Assembly: GCA_039707655.1 (NCBI GenBank)
Contig: CM077667.1
Coordinates: 544,836,222-544,900,221, forward strand
DNA from: Elymus sibiricus
Taxonomy: Eukaryota > Streptophyta > Magnoliopsida > Poales > Poaceae
Reading direction: 5' to 3'
Length of the DNA: 64,000 bases
The notes beneath the pieces were generated by a model, which did no database searches, was not told where the DNA came from, and saw only the letters and a list, made by a program, of their open reading frames with translations. Numbering within the stretch: position 1 is the stretch's first letter; every line of letters begins with the position of its first letter. The position numbers and the translations under genes are program-made. Below are positions 33,576-44,916 of this stretch, piece after piece.

Positions 33576-34351
33576 GATCGTCATAGATGTTATATTGTAT
33601 ATATGCATGAAAGTGTGCTATATGTAATAGTGTCGAATAGATTTACGAAAACTTGTTGCATATTGTTCGACCAAGCATGGAGAAAGAGAGGTCACTTCTC
33701 TCTATATATTGATCATGACGATGTTCTGTAATGGTTCCTTCATTGCTATATGTAGTAGCTAGCGTCGAGTCGAATGAAAAGCGTAAAATAAAAATGGTAA
33801 ACACAAAAATAAAAGGGGGAACACAATAGGAAAACCCCTAAACCCCCCATTTAAAAAAAAACAAAAAACAAAAACCCCAGCTCCTAGCAGGTGCTGACGC
33901 GTGTCTGCCTTTTAGTCCCGGTCGGTGTTACCAACCGGGACTAAAGGTCCTCCTGCCTGGGCGCCCCGCAGAGGCCACGTGGAGCCCCTTTGGTCCCGGT
34001 TTGTAAGCAAACCGGGACTAAAGGTTTTGGGCATTAGTCCCGATCGGTTTGTCCCGGTTCCAGAACCGGGACTAAAGGCCCTCTCGAACCGGGACTAGTG
34101 CCCTGTTTTCTACTAGTGTATGATAAAATGAGGGGGGGGGGGGTAAACATTCTTTGAGGATCGTATATTTCGAAAGATTGGTGATTGTGTTGCTTGTGCT
34201 TATAAATATTACTATGTTGATGTTTGTTAATTCATCGTTTCTCAACGAGCATACATGCAAAAGATTACATAATGGGTAGCATGTCACATAAAAAATTATG
34301 TTTTTATGATTTACCTACTCGATGACGAGTAGGAATTAAGCTTGGGGATGC
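33576..34351. other. CACTA 3' end and resumed Gypsy internal region
   Basis: 33576-33909 is the noncoding 3' part of the CACTA. The subterminal array occupies 33910-34100 and the element ends at 34118. From 34119 the Gypsy internal region continues, with a G run at 34131-34143, to the purine-rich tract AAGCTTGGGGATGC just before the 3' LTR. Confidence 0.7.
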
Positions 34352-36317
34352 TGATACGTCTCCAACGTATCTATAATTTTTATTTTTTTATGCTATAATA
34401 TTATCATTCTAGGATACTTTTTGAGTATTTATTTACCAATTTATATTACTTTTGAGCACTAACCTATTGACCCAGTGCCCAGTGCCAGTTCCTGTTTTTT
34501 GTGTGTTTTTTGTTTCACAGAAAATCCATATCAAATGAAATCCAAACGCGATAAAATATTATGGAGATTTTTTTTGGAATATATGTGAATTTTAGGAAGA
34601 AGAATCAACGCAATACGATGCCCGAGGGCCTCATGACCCAACAGGGCGCGGACAGGGGGGTTGGCCGCGCCCTGTTAGCTCGTGGCCACCCCTTAAGTCA
34701 GTTGGGGGCCTACTTTCGTCGCAAGAAAGATATTTTTGCGATAAAAATCCCCTCAAAATTTCAGCCCGATCAGAGTTATGGATCTTCGGATATTTAAGAA
34801 ACGGTAAAGGGCCAGAAACAGTCGCGAAAATAAAAGAGAGACAAATTGGTAGATCCAATCTTGGAGGGGCTCCTGCCCTCCGGGAGCCATGGGGACTATG
34901 GACCAGAGGGGAAACTCTCCTCCCACCTAGGGAGGAGGCCAAGGAAGAACAAGAAGGAGGGGGCTCTCTCCCCCTCTCTCCCGGTGGCGCCGGAGCGCCG
35001 CCGGGGCAACCATCGTGACAGCGATCTACACCAACAACTTCGCTGCCGTCATCATCACCACCATCACCTTCCCTCATCTATCTACAACAGTCCACTCTCC
35101 TGCATCCCGCTGTACCCCCTACTTGAACATGGTGCTTAATGCTATATATTATTATCCAATGATGTGTGGCTATCCTATGATGTTTGAGTAGTTCCTTCTT
35201 GTCCTATGGGTTGATTGATGATCTTGATTGGTTTGAGTTGTGTGTTTTATTTTGGTGCTGTCCTAAGGTGCCTTCCGTGAGGCGCACACGTGAAGGATTC
35301 ACGCTGGAGGGTGTTTCAATATGTTTATGATTCATTTATAGTGGGTTGGTGAGTGGCATGAAACACAAAACCGAGTAAGGGGATTGTGGCGTATGGGAGC
35401 AAAGAGGACTTGATGTTTAATGCTATGGTTGGATTTACCTTAATGATTTCTAGTAGTTGCGGATGCTTGCTAGAGGTCCAATCATAAGTGTATATGATCC
35501 AAGTACGGAAAGTATGTTAGCATATGCCTCTCCCTCGTATAAAACTGCAATAATGATTACCGATCTTGTTATCAACTACGTAGGACAATCTCGCAAATCC
35601 TATAACCACTTTTCCACACTCGTTATATTTACTTTTATTTAAAATGGCACCTATTTTTTATTTCCACGTTCTTTATTATCTTGCAAAACTATCTATTAAG
35701 TACTTTTAGTTTCCTTCCCTTAAACTAGTTTCATACTTGTTCTAGATAAAGTAAGCGTTGGCGTGTGTAGAGTTGTATCGGTGGTCGATAGAACTTGAGA
35801 GAATATTAATTCTACATATAGCTCATCGTTGAGTTCGACACTCTTACTTATCGAAAAAGGCTACAAACGATGGGAGTGGCGTTTTAGTGCCCGGGCTCAG
35901 ATGAGCCCGGGCATGAACAATGTCGCGATTTGAAAAAGAAAAAATGTTCAAAAAATTCCGAATTTTTTTGTGATGCAAGATGTTCCTGTGCGTGAGCTCC
36001 GGGCGAAAATTTTGTGAAGTTTGGACATTCGAGGAGCTCGCAGCAAAAAAGACAAATTTCGGATGTCTGAGTAACTTTTGAAAATCGCACTGTTCACGCC
36101 TGATTTTGTCTTTTTTGCCGCGAGCTCCTCGAATGTTCAAACTTTACGAAATTTTGCACGGAGCTCACGCACAGGAGCATCTTGCATCACAAAAAAAAAT
36201 CGGAACTTTTTGAACATTTTTGAACATTCGAATCGCGGTACTGTTCACCGGGCTCATCTTAGCCCGGGTTCAGGAGTGAATTATGGACAAACGATCACCT
36301 ACACTTGTGGGTTATCA
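34352..36317 (+). repeat. 3' LTR of the Gypsy element, with MITE
   Basis: Starts TGATACGTCTCCAACG and ends CACTTGTGGGTTATCA. Without the 415-bp MITE and its 9-bp duplication it is about 1.54 kb. The short frames inside are not genes. Confidence 0.82.
35872..36286. mobile_element. Mutator-type foldback MITE in the Gypsy LTR
   Basis: 415 bp flanked by a perfect 9-bp duplication, ACAAACGAT, at 35863-35871 and 36287-36295. Long inverted arms include GCCCGGGCTCAGATGAGCCC on the left and GGGCTCATCTTAGCCCGGG on the right. It is related in design to the MITE at 25406-25796. Confidence 0.9.
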
Positions 36318-36357
36318 GACACCTATGAAAACTCTATGTAAACTGCCTAAGTAACAA

Positions 36358-36375
36358 CCCCCCCCCCCCCCCCCC
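36358..36375. repeat. C homopolymer, 18 bases
   Basis: A run of C whose length may be unreliable. Confidence 0.9.
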
Positions 36376-36445
36376 GAACTTCACGGGAATGGGGCCCGCC
36401 CTCCCTTTATCTACAATCATATTTCTCCACTTGGTTGATTATGTT

Positions 36446-38732
36446 AAGGGAAACGTTTCAGGCCGGCAGGCCGGCTGAGCGTTCGGCCGGTCTCTCGCGC
36501 GCCATTAGATCACGCCATGCGATCGTCCCACGAGATGCCACACGGCTGCTAGGCCCACGCGTTGATGATGTCATCTACCTTATCTACTTGTATGGGACGC
36601 TTTTCTCCACTCGTTTTTCTCTTCACATCAGGGATTATCTCTCTGCTTGCTTCTTCCAGCTCCAACGACCTAACTCATGGCGCCGCCGCAGGTTGTCCCA
36701 ACCACCGTAAGAAATCCAACGCCGGCGGCCGATCTTCGATAGCAGCTCGCACCTCCCTTCCTTGTCACCGTCGTTAGCATCTCTCGTCCCCCTCGCAGCG
36801 CACCAGCTGCCATTCTTAGCAAAAAGAATTGAGCTTCAGGTTGTAGCATAGCCATGGCCGCCGTTTGCCGGTTGTAGCTTCCTAACACTCTGGTCATAAG
36901 CTATCTCTCCCATTGCAACAAATCTCGTTGCCGGTTCCAACTTTTTGCGCCTACTTTTCCAGCATTTTTGGCTACGACTTCAAGCGTCTGCTCTCCGTCG
37001 ATTGCTACATCCATCATCGGATTTTGCTACGACCGGCGAGACTTTTTGCTACAATGATTTCATGGCGAAGCTGCAACCGCGACGGAGGTGACGAAGTTTT
37101 GCTGCATCCATCGCCAAATTTTGCTACGAACGGCGTCCTAAGGAGCTACAACCGACGTCCTCAGGAGCTACAAATGGCAATTTTTTTTATTACTACCTCG
37201 ACGGCAAGGTGCCACGAAGACCACGCGAATGCTACAACCGTTGTGTGGGGGAGCTGTAACCGGCAAATTTTTTTACTACCTCGACGGCAAGGTGCCACGA
37301 CGACAACGCAAATGCTACAAGGCGCCACGACAACCACGTGAATGCTACAACCGTTGTGTGGGGGAGCTGCAACCGGCAAATTTTTTTGTTACTACTTCAA
37401 CGGCAAGGCGCCACGACAACCACGTGATTGCTACAACCGTTGGGGGGGGGGGGGGGGGCAGGGGGAGGGAGCTGCAACCGGCAATTTTTTTTGTTACTAC
37501 CTCGACGGCAAGGCGCCACGACGGCCACACGAATGCTACAACCGTTGAATGGGGGAGCTGCAACCGGCAAAAAAAAATTGTTACTTCCTCGACGGCCACG
37601 CGAATGCTACAACTGTTGAATGGGGGAGCTGCAACCGGCAAAAAAAATTGTTACTACCTCGACGGCAAGGCGCCACGACGACCACACGAATGCTCCAACC
37701 GTTGTGTGGGGGAGCTGCAACCGGCAAAAAAAAATTGTTACTACCTCGACGGCAAGGCGCCACGACGACCACGCGAATGCTCCAACCGTTGTGTTGGGGA
37801 GCTGCAACCGGCAAAAAAAATTTGTTACTACCTCGACGGCAAGGCGCCATGACGACCACGCGAATGCTACAACCGTTGTGTGGTGCAGCTACAACCGTGA
37901 ACTGTTTTTGCTAGAACCGATGACTTCGGCGAGCACGATGGTCACCATGGCGAGATGGAAACCTTGGGGGTGGTGAGCTGGGACTGTGGTCCGGGGGTGC
38001 TACAACCCGCGTCTTTGTGTGATGTAACTGTGACTACGGCGAGCTGCATTGGCCACCACGGCGGAGTTGGAACCTTGGTCGTGCCCCCGCTCGTGCTGGA
38101 ACCGGCAATGAGCCGTGCTGGGACCGTCGGTGAAATTTGTTGGAACCAGTGGTCTGCAGTGCTACATGGGGGCGTGTGGTGTGCGAGGATGCTGAAACCG
38201 GCGGCGGCATTTGCTGGAACCAGCCACTTGGGTGTTGCCATGGGCATGCGGCGTGACCCGACGACTGGACGCAGTGCTGCAACGCCCAACGGAGTTAGAA
38301 CGACCAGGCTGCCGGTGCTGCGACCTGCTGACGGTAAAGATGGATTGGCTGTTTGGGCAGACAGATGAGGCGCCCTAGTGACCGTGGCGAGCTGCAATTG
38401 GCTTGGTGCCGAGCCACGGCTGACAGGTCACGGGGAGCTACAACAGCGGCCGTGGCGAGCTGCAACCTGGGGACCGGCGGGGCGCTGCACTGCGAGGCCG
38501 CCGCCATGCTAGTTGGGGTCCTCCAACCGCGGGGGACGCGGCGCCGGCGCTGTGAGTTGCGGGACGCGGTTTTTCAAAGTCAACGCGAGCGCCCCATCTC
38601 TGTTTGGACGAACCGGTGGTGGGAAAGTGGCGGGAAAATTCAGATCGGACAGTTTCTAGATGAGTGCATCTGACGGCTCAGGTTAGACCGGCCGAAACTA
38701 GCGCCGGCGCGCCGGCGCCTAGCGGTCGCCTT
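36446..38732. mobile_element. putative non-autonomous Mutator-like element with minisatellite
   Basis: The left end AAGGGAAACGTTTCAGGCCGG ... GTTCGGCCGGTCT and the right end in reverse complement (AAGGCGACCGCTAGGCGCCGG ... TTTCGGCCGGTCT) form imperfect terminal inverted repeats of about 50 bp. The interior is dominated by repeats of GAGCTGCAACCGGCAAAAA and GTTGCTACAACCG-like text. No transposase and no clear 9-bp duplication are seen, so the class is tentative. Open frames here follow from the repeats. Confidence 0.55.
37160..37890. repeat. minisatellite, unit about 70-110 bp, about eight copies
   Basis: Each unit has GGGGGAGCTGCAACCGGCAA, an A or T run, TTACTACCTCGACGGCAAGG, CGCCACGACGACCACGCGAA and TGCTACAACCGTTG. 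The run lengths vary, which shifts all reading frames between units. Confidence 0.85.
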
Positions 38733-39354
38733 ACGGTTAGGACTATTGGAGGGGTGAGAGTACTCCCGGCCATGTGGCACTGTTTTAGCGTCCAGTTATG
38801 CCACCGAAGGGATCACGTGGCTATGAAAATTAGCTCCGAATTATTAGGGATGAGCTCATAACGGATTTCGGTCGGGCCCCGCATATTAGCCGATTAGTTT
38901 TGAAAATATGGCCACCATATCCTAACGCAGCGAGCGACGGCAACGACGAGATGCAGCTATCTCATCTGATTTGGCAGTGTAGCAGCGACGAGACAACTAC
39001 GACCACCCTTTGTCCTTTTCTTGTCAACTCCGCTACTCGCATCTGTGATCGTCTCGTCGTCGTACAGCGCAGGCGCCACCGGCGCCGAGAACCGTCGACG
39101 ACAACGATGGTGACCGCACCAGCCATGACGACGGCGTCGACACCGACGGCAGTGATGGCGTTGTCCATGTTGGTGGCAATGGCGATGGCGCGACGACCGT
39201 GTTGAGATGCGTCTGCCATCCCTTACCGGCGACGGCAACAAGAATGATGACTCTCATCGTTGAGGTAAAACTCATCGTACGCACCACTTTTTATGCATGC
39301 ACTTCTTTGTACTCCCTCCGTCCGAAAAAAGATGTCACCGCGTATGTTTTCCAA
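38733..39354. other. unassigned spacer
   Basis: No gene is supported; open frames at 38900-39290 are on both strands and lack domains. ACTCCCTCCGTCCGAAAAAA at 39311-39330 is a solitary Stowaway-type end without a partner. Confidence 0.4.
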
Positions 39355-39983
39355 AAGGGAAACGTTTCCCGACGGCGCGCCGGCCGAACGCTTCGGCCGG
39401 TCCTGCGCGCGTCGTGCAATCCCGCGCGTGGACCCCCTTCCTTTTTTGCTGCGAGGCGTCATTTTTGCTGCAACTGTTATCTTTTTTTTGCTACTACCGA
39501 CAGGATTTTTGCTGCAATCGTTGGTGATTTTTGCTACATTTTGTTCACTAAAAAAGCTGCATCCACGTTTAGTTGCAACCCGAGTTCGTCGGATTTTTTT
39601 GCTACAACCGGTGTTAATTTTTGCTACAACCGGTATCATTTTTTGCTACAACCGTTCACTAAAAAAATCTGCATACACGTTCGTCAGAGTTGCAACCCGA
39701 GTTCACCGGATTGTTTTGCTACAATCCACATTTTGTTTTGCTACCACGCATCATCAGCGTCGTTTTTTTACTACGACCCCGTTGATATTTTTTTGCTACA
39801 ACCATATTTTTGCTGCATCCGTGACCGAAATTTGCTACATCGTGGTCGAAATTTGCTGCATCGAGAATTTTTGCTGCATTGACAGATCTGACGGTCAAAC
39901 CAGATCCAATCTGACGGATCGGGCGGCCCGCGTGCGGCCGGCCGAAAGTTTCGGCCGGCGCGCCAGCGCAGAGCACTGCCCTT
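39353..39983. mobile_element. second putative Mutator-like non-autonomous element
   Basis: The left end GGGAAACGTTTCCCGACGGC ... CGCTTCGGCCGG and the right end in reverse complement (GGGCAGTGCTCTGCGCTGGC ... CTTTCGGCCGG) pair with the same GGCGCGCCGGCCGAA core. Flanks ATGTTTTCC and ATGTTAATC match at seven of nine bases and may be a decayed duplication. The interior repeats TTTTTGCTACAACCGGT and similar phrases. It is related to the element at 36446-38732. Confidence 0.6.
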
Positions 39984-40352
39984 ATGTTAATCTCATAAAA
40001 CTAATTACGTAGGTCTAGCATTACGCATACATAAAAGTGTGGCAACTTGTTAGTCATACAAAATGATATCGAAAGGTCCTCTTGCACTAATAACATGAGA
40101 AACACACCCCACTAGTTGCCCATTTAACTGATGGGCGTTCCATGGGCTGTTCAAAATTTATTCGGTACATAACTAGCAAAGCGCTTCCAACAAAGCTGAG
40201 TATAGTTTTGCATTGAAATGCCGGTAGATATGGCATCCATACTCTATTAATTTTTTCTGTCTTCCCATCCTGTTTAAATGGACTCATTACAATGTGACAC
40301 TGCCTGACATGATGCCAGCTGACTGTGATGGGAACGTTTGTGCCAGGATCGA

Positions 40353-41235
40353 TCATGCGTGGTTCACTGAGTCTACAAGGTCACCATCATGTTTCTTGTT
40401 ATTGTCGTCGTGGTCCTCATCATCCCCGGGGAGACGGTCGAGGTAGTTAGCCCGGGCCTCGAGCGCGAGCAGCTGGCAGACGAACCAGATGAGCGCGGCG
40501 TCGAGGGCCAGCAGGGCGCCTCCACCGAAGTGGCCATCCATCTTGTTAGGCTTCGATGGGCAGCTCATGGAGCCGTCAGGTTGCATTGGCAGCTGGTACC
40601 GGAGGTTGGCGGCCTGCGCCTTGGTCGCTCCCACCAGCATCACCAAAGCCGAAACCGAGACCAACCTATTTTCACAATTAATCACATCGACAAATGGTAC
40701 TTAGTTACTTGACAAACCAGATCATATATAGATGAACAGCCTTAATTTATTATCTATCTAGCCAGGTAAATGAAGGGATTCATTTAGTTACTCGGCGATG
40801 ATGAAGAAGACTATGAGGATGGTGCTTCGAAGCAGAGCTCGGCGAGGAACTGTTGCGGGTTGCTGGCTGGTCCTGTTGGTAGGGTAAGGGTAGAAGACGC
40901 ACGGTGGCCGATGAGGATGGCGAGTAGCAGCGAGACCACGGAGAGGATCCCCATGACCGCGCTGAGACGTGAGAACTCACACATGACATAACCATCTCCG
41001 ATGACGGTACCAGTTCCAAACTGAGGCTGCAATTGATCGATAGAGGCATCCCGCAGGTTTAGTATTTTCGAAATGATAACCTAATAATGATCGACTAACA
41101 CAAGCGAAGGAATGAACCAGATGGACAGGACGAGCAATTAACCTTTTTGTTTTCGGCAACGATGCCGAAAATGAAGGCCTTCACGCCGAAGTAGCAGAGA
41201 AGAACGGCGAGCTTCGACCAAGCTGAAGCCGCCAT
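40353..41235 (-). pseudogene. DUF1218 four-helix membrane protein gene with a 1-nt frameshift
   Basis: Minus strand, three exons: 41235-41143, 41026-40792 and 40665-40353, all with GT-AG introns. Exon 1 gives MAASAWSK, a hydrophobic helix and the family phrase FGIVAENKK. Exon 2 gives CEFSRLSAVMGILSVVSLLL, then a break near 40901-40903. Beyond it the family-like text VFYPYP and RALLRSTILIVFFIIAE lies in another frame, consistent with one lost base after the LLAILIGH helix. Exon 3 gives LVSVSALVMLVGATKAQ and ALLALDAALIWFVCQLLALE with an acidic tail. About 213 residues with four membrane helices would result without the lesion. DUF1218 proteins act in cell-wall or vascular development in some plants; that role is inferred. 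A sequencing error could explain the break. Confidence 0.82.
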
Positions 41236-42140
41236 TGTTGATGCTTGCAGCAGCTGCTGCTTCTGATTTCCGATGAGAGAATCGTTGCTTTGTATTCCTG
41301 CTGGATGCTAAGTAATACTTTAGTAGCGTAAGTAACTCTTTTGGATCCATTTGGGGCCTAGTTATGATTACTATGCTGCTTGAGCCATTTCTTATTCTTT
41401 GTTACGGGGAAATCTATGCATGTACGAATTACTTATCGCTGCTGCCAAAATCTCAAGCAATGGTACGCTTACTATTATTATTTCTTATTATTATTATTTC
41501 TCAAGTTTTCTTGGAACGGACATAGTTCTACTAACACAAGGAAAAATAAATTTTATAAAATGATGGTGTTCCTCAGCCGCGCAGAACTCAAAGTTTTGTG
41601 TCGAATCAGACCCCTTGATCATGCAGCATCGTTCACCCGATTTATTTTTCTTGTCGCGGAATTGGGAATTTATTTTGTAAAATATCGTGCAGAATATAAA
41701 TTCATTCATTAAAATTTAAAATACATGAGAATTAGTTGGAGTAACAGCATTTCAATCTCCGCTAACCACGTGATTCCACGATGGCGCCCGTAAGCACAGT
41801 CTGATATGTTTGTGCAGTAAAAAAAATCGTGAACATAAGTTTTTTTTAGGGTTTTTCGAGATCATAAGTTTTTTTTTCGAGAACATAGGGTAGCATTATT
41901 GCATGGGCAATATACTCAAGCACAGCAGGCCGAGATATTTGGTCGGGTGATAAAGAAAAAGCCCATTGCGCTGACCCGGCCTGGTCTGGAAAGCCTATTA
42001 CCGCGTACCGCCTGGCTTCTTGTATCGATCGAGGGTTCGAGACGGCGCCAGCCGCCTCATCACAATCGCTCTACGTACGTGCTCCGGCTGATCCGATCCA
42101 CCTCGGCAACGGCAAGGGTGCCCCGACGACGGACGAGCAG
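41236..42140. other. upstream regions of two divergent genes
   Basis: This holds the promoter side of the minus-strand DUF1218 gene and of the plus-strand ORF at 42141. No further gene is supported; the frame at 41380-41712 is AT-rich and featureless. Near 41825-41890 two AACATAAGTTTTTTT-like phrases repeat. Confidence 0.4.
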
Positions 42141-42704
42141 ATGGAGGATGACCTCTTGTCCGAGTACTCCTATGCGGAGCTGCGGGCGATTGTCAGGGAG
42201 AACCTGGCGAGCTTCCCGGAGGCAGGGGCGCTGAGCCCATTGGATCTGGAGGCGGCGGTGGGCCGGATCATGTCGCTCTCCGACCCCTCGACGCCGGCGC
42301 CGTCTCCGGCCGCAGGCATGGTCCGGCTGTCGGACGAGGACGTTGCCGTGTTCCTGTACCACAGGGAGACGGAGGCGGCCAGCGTGGACGATCTCCCCGG
42401 CGTCGCAGCCGGCGGGCTGTTCCCGCCCGGGTGGATCGAGCAATGCCGCCTTCTGGCAGCTAAGATGAAGGCCGACGGAGAAGACAACCTCCGGGTGCTG
42501 CTGGCCAAGATCAGGGTGGACCTGATCACCAGGGGCTACGTCGACGTCCCAGTGGAATTCCTGGAGGCACAGATGGAGAAAGGGACGACGAGGGAGGAGC
42601 ACACCGGAGCCGTCTGCATTGACGAGGATCTGTGGTCGATGAAGAAGATGATGAAGGTCCTGCAAAAGATAGTGCACTCTCCAACACTTACATATTATCT
42701 TTAA
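42141..42704 (+). CDS. hypothetical protein, 187 residues
   Basis: A GC-rich open frame starting MEDDLLSEYSYAELRAIV, preceded by sequence of similar base composition that could be a leader. It has few rare codons and a high third-position GC, as in many grass genes, and no signal peptide or membrane helix. Segments such as FFPPGW-like LFPPGWIEQCRLLAAKMKAD and VLLAKIRVDLITRGYVDVPV look helical and soluble. I do not recognise a domain. The last residues (SPTLTYYL) run into AT-rich repeat-like DNA, so the true C terminus may have been replaced by an insertion. Function unknown. Confidence 0.55.
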   Translation: MEDDLLSEYSYAELRAIVRENLASFPEAGALSPLDLEAAVGRIMSLSDPSTPAPSPAAGMVRLSDEDVAVFLYHRETEAASVDDLPGVAAGGLFPPGWIEQCRLLAAKMKADGEDNLRVLLAKIRVDLITRGYVDVPVEFLEAQMEKGTTREEHTGAVCIDEDLWSMKKMMKVLQKIVHSPTLTYYL

Positions 42705-44291
42705 ATCTATATTTATCTATATCTATCTACATCATAAAAATTGTCCCTAAAATTGCAAAATATTACCCACCAATGCCACCTATAAGTGATAAAAACCTTG
42801 TCACACTGAAAAATCTCGGACTGGGTCGGCCCATACAATAGGAACCTCTTACACTGCGCTCTGCACCCTAAGAGAAGACACAACGCACCTACTTGGGCCG
42901 GCCCATGTATGAGCGACCTGTTTTTAAATTTCGTTTTTCTTTTCCTTCATTTTTTTACTTTAAATAATTTGGGAATTCAAAATAGTTTCAAAAAATTAAA
43001 AATATGAGAATTTTGAAATAAAATGTCTAATAATTCAGAAAATGTTTACTATTTTTAAAAAAATGTTCGCATATTTAATAAATGTTCACTATTTTGGAAG
43101 CAAATGTTCGGGACATCAAAAAAAGTTCATGGTTTTTTAAAAGGAAAACACTTCCTTCCGTCCGGCTGATAACGCGCAAACGTCCGACTGCTCCCCTGCC
43201 AACCACGTGTCCTGTGACGCCCACTGTCGTCCGCAGTCTTGCCTTCACGTGTCCTAACGCATGAACTGCATTGCCCGCCAGCCCACCTCCGCAAGGTACG
43301 CTGTCGTCGATGTACAATTTCTGCAACATTGTCTTTGTTGCACAAATTTTCTGCAACAAGGTCTTTGTTACAAAAAAAAATACACACGTTTCTGCAACTT
43401 GGTTTTTATTGTAAAAAAATTCTACAAACATTTCCGCAACATAATCTTTGTTGCAGAAAATATTTTATAATAAACTTTGTTGCAAAAAAGAATTCTACAA
43501 ATGTTTCTGCAACACGATCTTTGTTGCGAAAAATATTATGTAACAAACTTTGTTGCAAAAAATATTCTATTGGTGTTTCCGCAATACGATCTTTGTTGCA
43601 AACAAATATTCTACACGTGTTTCCCCTACAAATCTTTGTTCTGCGCGGATCTGTAGAGGCTGGGACAAAGCGGTTGTTTCTGCAACAAAACCGTCGTTGC
43701 AGGAATTAATAAATAGGGGAAAGGACAAGCGAAGCGTGGCAGGAGATCGATCGGGCGGATGCCCGTGCATAGATCCAACGGCCATCGAAATTGAACAAAA
43801 TTTGGCCATTCAAAAAATGTCATGAATTAAAAAAATCCTAAAAATTCAGAAACAGTTCGTAAATTAAAAAATAGTTTATTGATTCATAGAATGTTTGCTG
43901 ATTCAAAAAAGATCATGCATTTAAAAAAACACCAATTTGAAAAATTGTTCCAATAATTTAAAAAAATGTTTGTCTACTCTAGACATGTTCGCCTATTCAA
44001 TAAAAATGTTTTGAAAAATGTTCACATTTTTTTAAAATATATTTGAAATAGTCTACAAGGTTCATGAAATCAAAAAATATTCAAGATTTTAGAAAATGTT
44101 CGTGAATTTGTAAAATGTACATGATTTCAAATATGTTCACGAGTTTAGAAAATGTTCATGATTTTCAAAAATTATTCACGATTTCACAGAAATGAGAGTG
44201 ATATTATATCTTGGTGATGTAGCAAAATGTGGTCATAGCATTGGAGATTATGATATATTTTTCTCCAGTTGCAACGCACGGGCCGTTTTGC
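42705..44291 (+). other. AT-rich repeat-derived region, possible Helitron 3' end
   Basis: Contains GGCCGGCCCATGTATGAGC near 42897 and many AAAATGTTC(A/G) phrases typical of Triticeae repeats. At 44266-44294 the text TTGCAACGCACGGGCCGTTTTGCTAC looks like a decayed Helitron 3' end. Its 5' end was not found. No gene is supported. Confidence 0.4.
43312..43690. repeat. tandem repeat of TTTCTGCAAC ... CTTTGTTGC units
   Basis: About seven units of roughly 50-70 bp, each with GCAAC(A)-rich text, CTTTGTTGCAAAAAA and a homopolymer run. This resembles in style the minisatellites in the two Mutator-like elements at 36446 and 39353. Confidence 0.7.
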
Positions 44292-44916
44292 TACTACCTA
44301 CTAATAAAGAAAATAGGTATTCTTAGTCCGTCTTATTATTTTGTAGAAAACCCCTTAAGTTTCGGATAATGAACCCGCACAACATATTAATTGTTTTTTT
44401 TAATCCATATCTTTTAAACCCCAACTTCAAACTTAACATGTTATATATGAAATTTGATTAGAAAAATATGTAGAATCTGAATATGATATTAATTTTTACC
44501 TATTAACCCTTTATAAATGATATTTGCTATGAAACCTTAATCAACAGTGTATGATCAATCTTTCTTTCATACTGGTGCTGATCCGAATTAGAAATGAACA
44601 CTGGCAAAACCAGGATGAGAAACGAAAAAATATCTAGATCCATGCATGCACGCTTCATCAAAATCTCACAGAAAAAATAGATTTATCATCCTATATCGAG
44701 AGGGTGACGTCTTAAGATTGGCAACATTCAAACGTGTCGTGATTCTGTGTTGGTGCCACCATCGACGATAGTGGGAAAAAGAATAAATAGAAACACTGAT
44801 GGGATGCCATGTGTTAAAATAAAGGACATTGACCTATTAATGTCTCGATTTATGATTATTAGGCTAGAGAATGTGTTTTCTTTTCACCCGTGACAACGCA
44901 CGGGCTTCTTTGCTAG
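44292..44916 (+). mobile_element. short non-autonomous Helitron
   Basis: Begins CTACTACCTACTAATAAAG (the first bases are ambiguous because it abuts an older end) and ends CACGGGCTTCTTTGCTAG followed by T. The hairpin CCCGTGACAACGCACGGG lies just before the end. Interior text (CTTTTAAACCCCAACTTCAA and TGAAATTTGATTAGAAAAAT) matches one 170-bp unit of the Helitron at 8598-10114. Confidence 0.65.

Larger units (their letters stand above)
23233..34118 (+). mobile_element. 10.9-kb CACTA transposon
   Basis: Left end CACTAGTAGAAAACAGGGC; the right end in reverse complement is identical over this stretch. The 3-bp flanking repeat TAT (23230-23232 and 34119-34121) fits CACTA insertion. Subterminal CCCGGTT/ACCGGGACTAAAGG arrays lie at 23275-23500, 28365-28565 and 33910-34100. 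Contents in order are an exonuclease gene, AT-rich repeats, a MITE, six 340-bp repeats, a second subterminal-type array with a TATA box, and a TnpA-side gene. No TNP2-type transposase is visible, so movement would need proteins from elsewhere. Confidence 0.95.
22372..36317 (+). mobile_element. deleted Gypsy-type LTR retrotransposon split by a CACTA
   Basis: A truncated 5' LTR starts TGATACATCTCCAACG at 22372 and is recognisable to about 22528. It is joined directly to the 3' part of the internal region (about 22530-23232). The CACTA occupies 23233-34118. The internal region then resumes and reaches a polypurine tract and the full 3' LTR (34352-36317). gag and pol are wholly missing. Assignment to Gypsy is from recognition of the common Triticeae LTR text, not from coding sequence. 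Confidence 0.75.

Noticed and set aside
36318..36326. CCTAT as a Gypsy target duplication (also at 22367-22371)
   Set aside because: It lies four bases beyond the expected LTR end, so the match may be chance.
37229..37852. 207-codon frame with repeated GELQPAKK text
   Set aside because: Produced by a minisatellite whose run lengths shift frames; all frames and both strands stay partly open.
39311..39330. Stowaway-type terminal sequence
   Set aside because: No partner end or TA duplication found, so a full MITE cannot be claimed.
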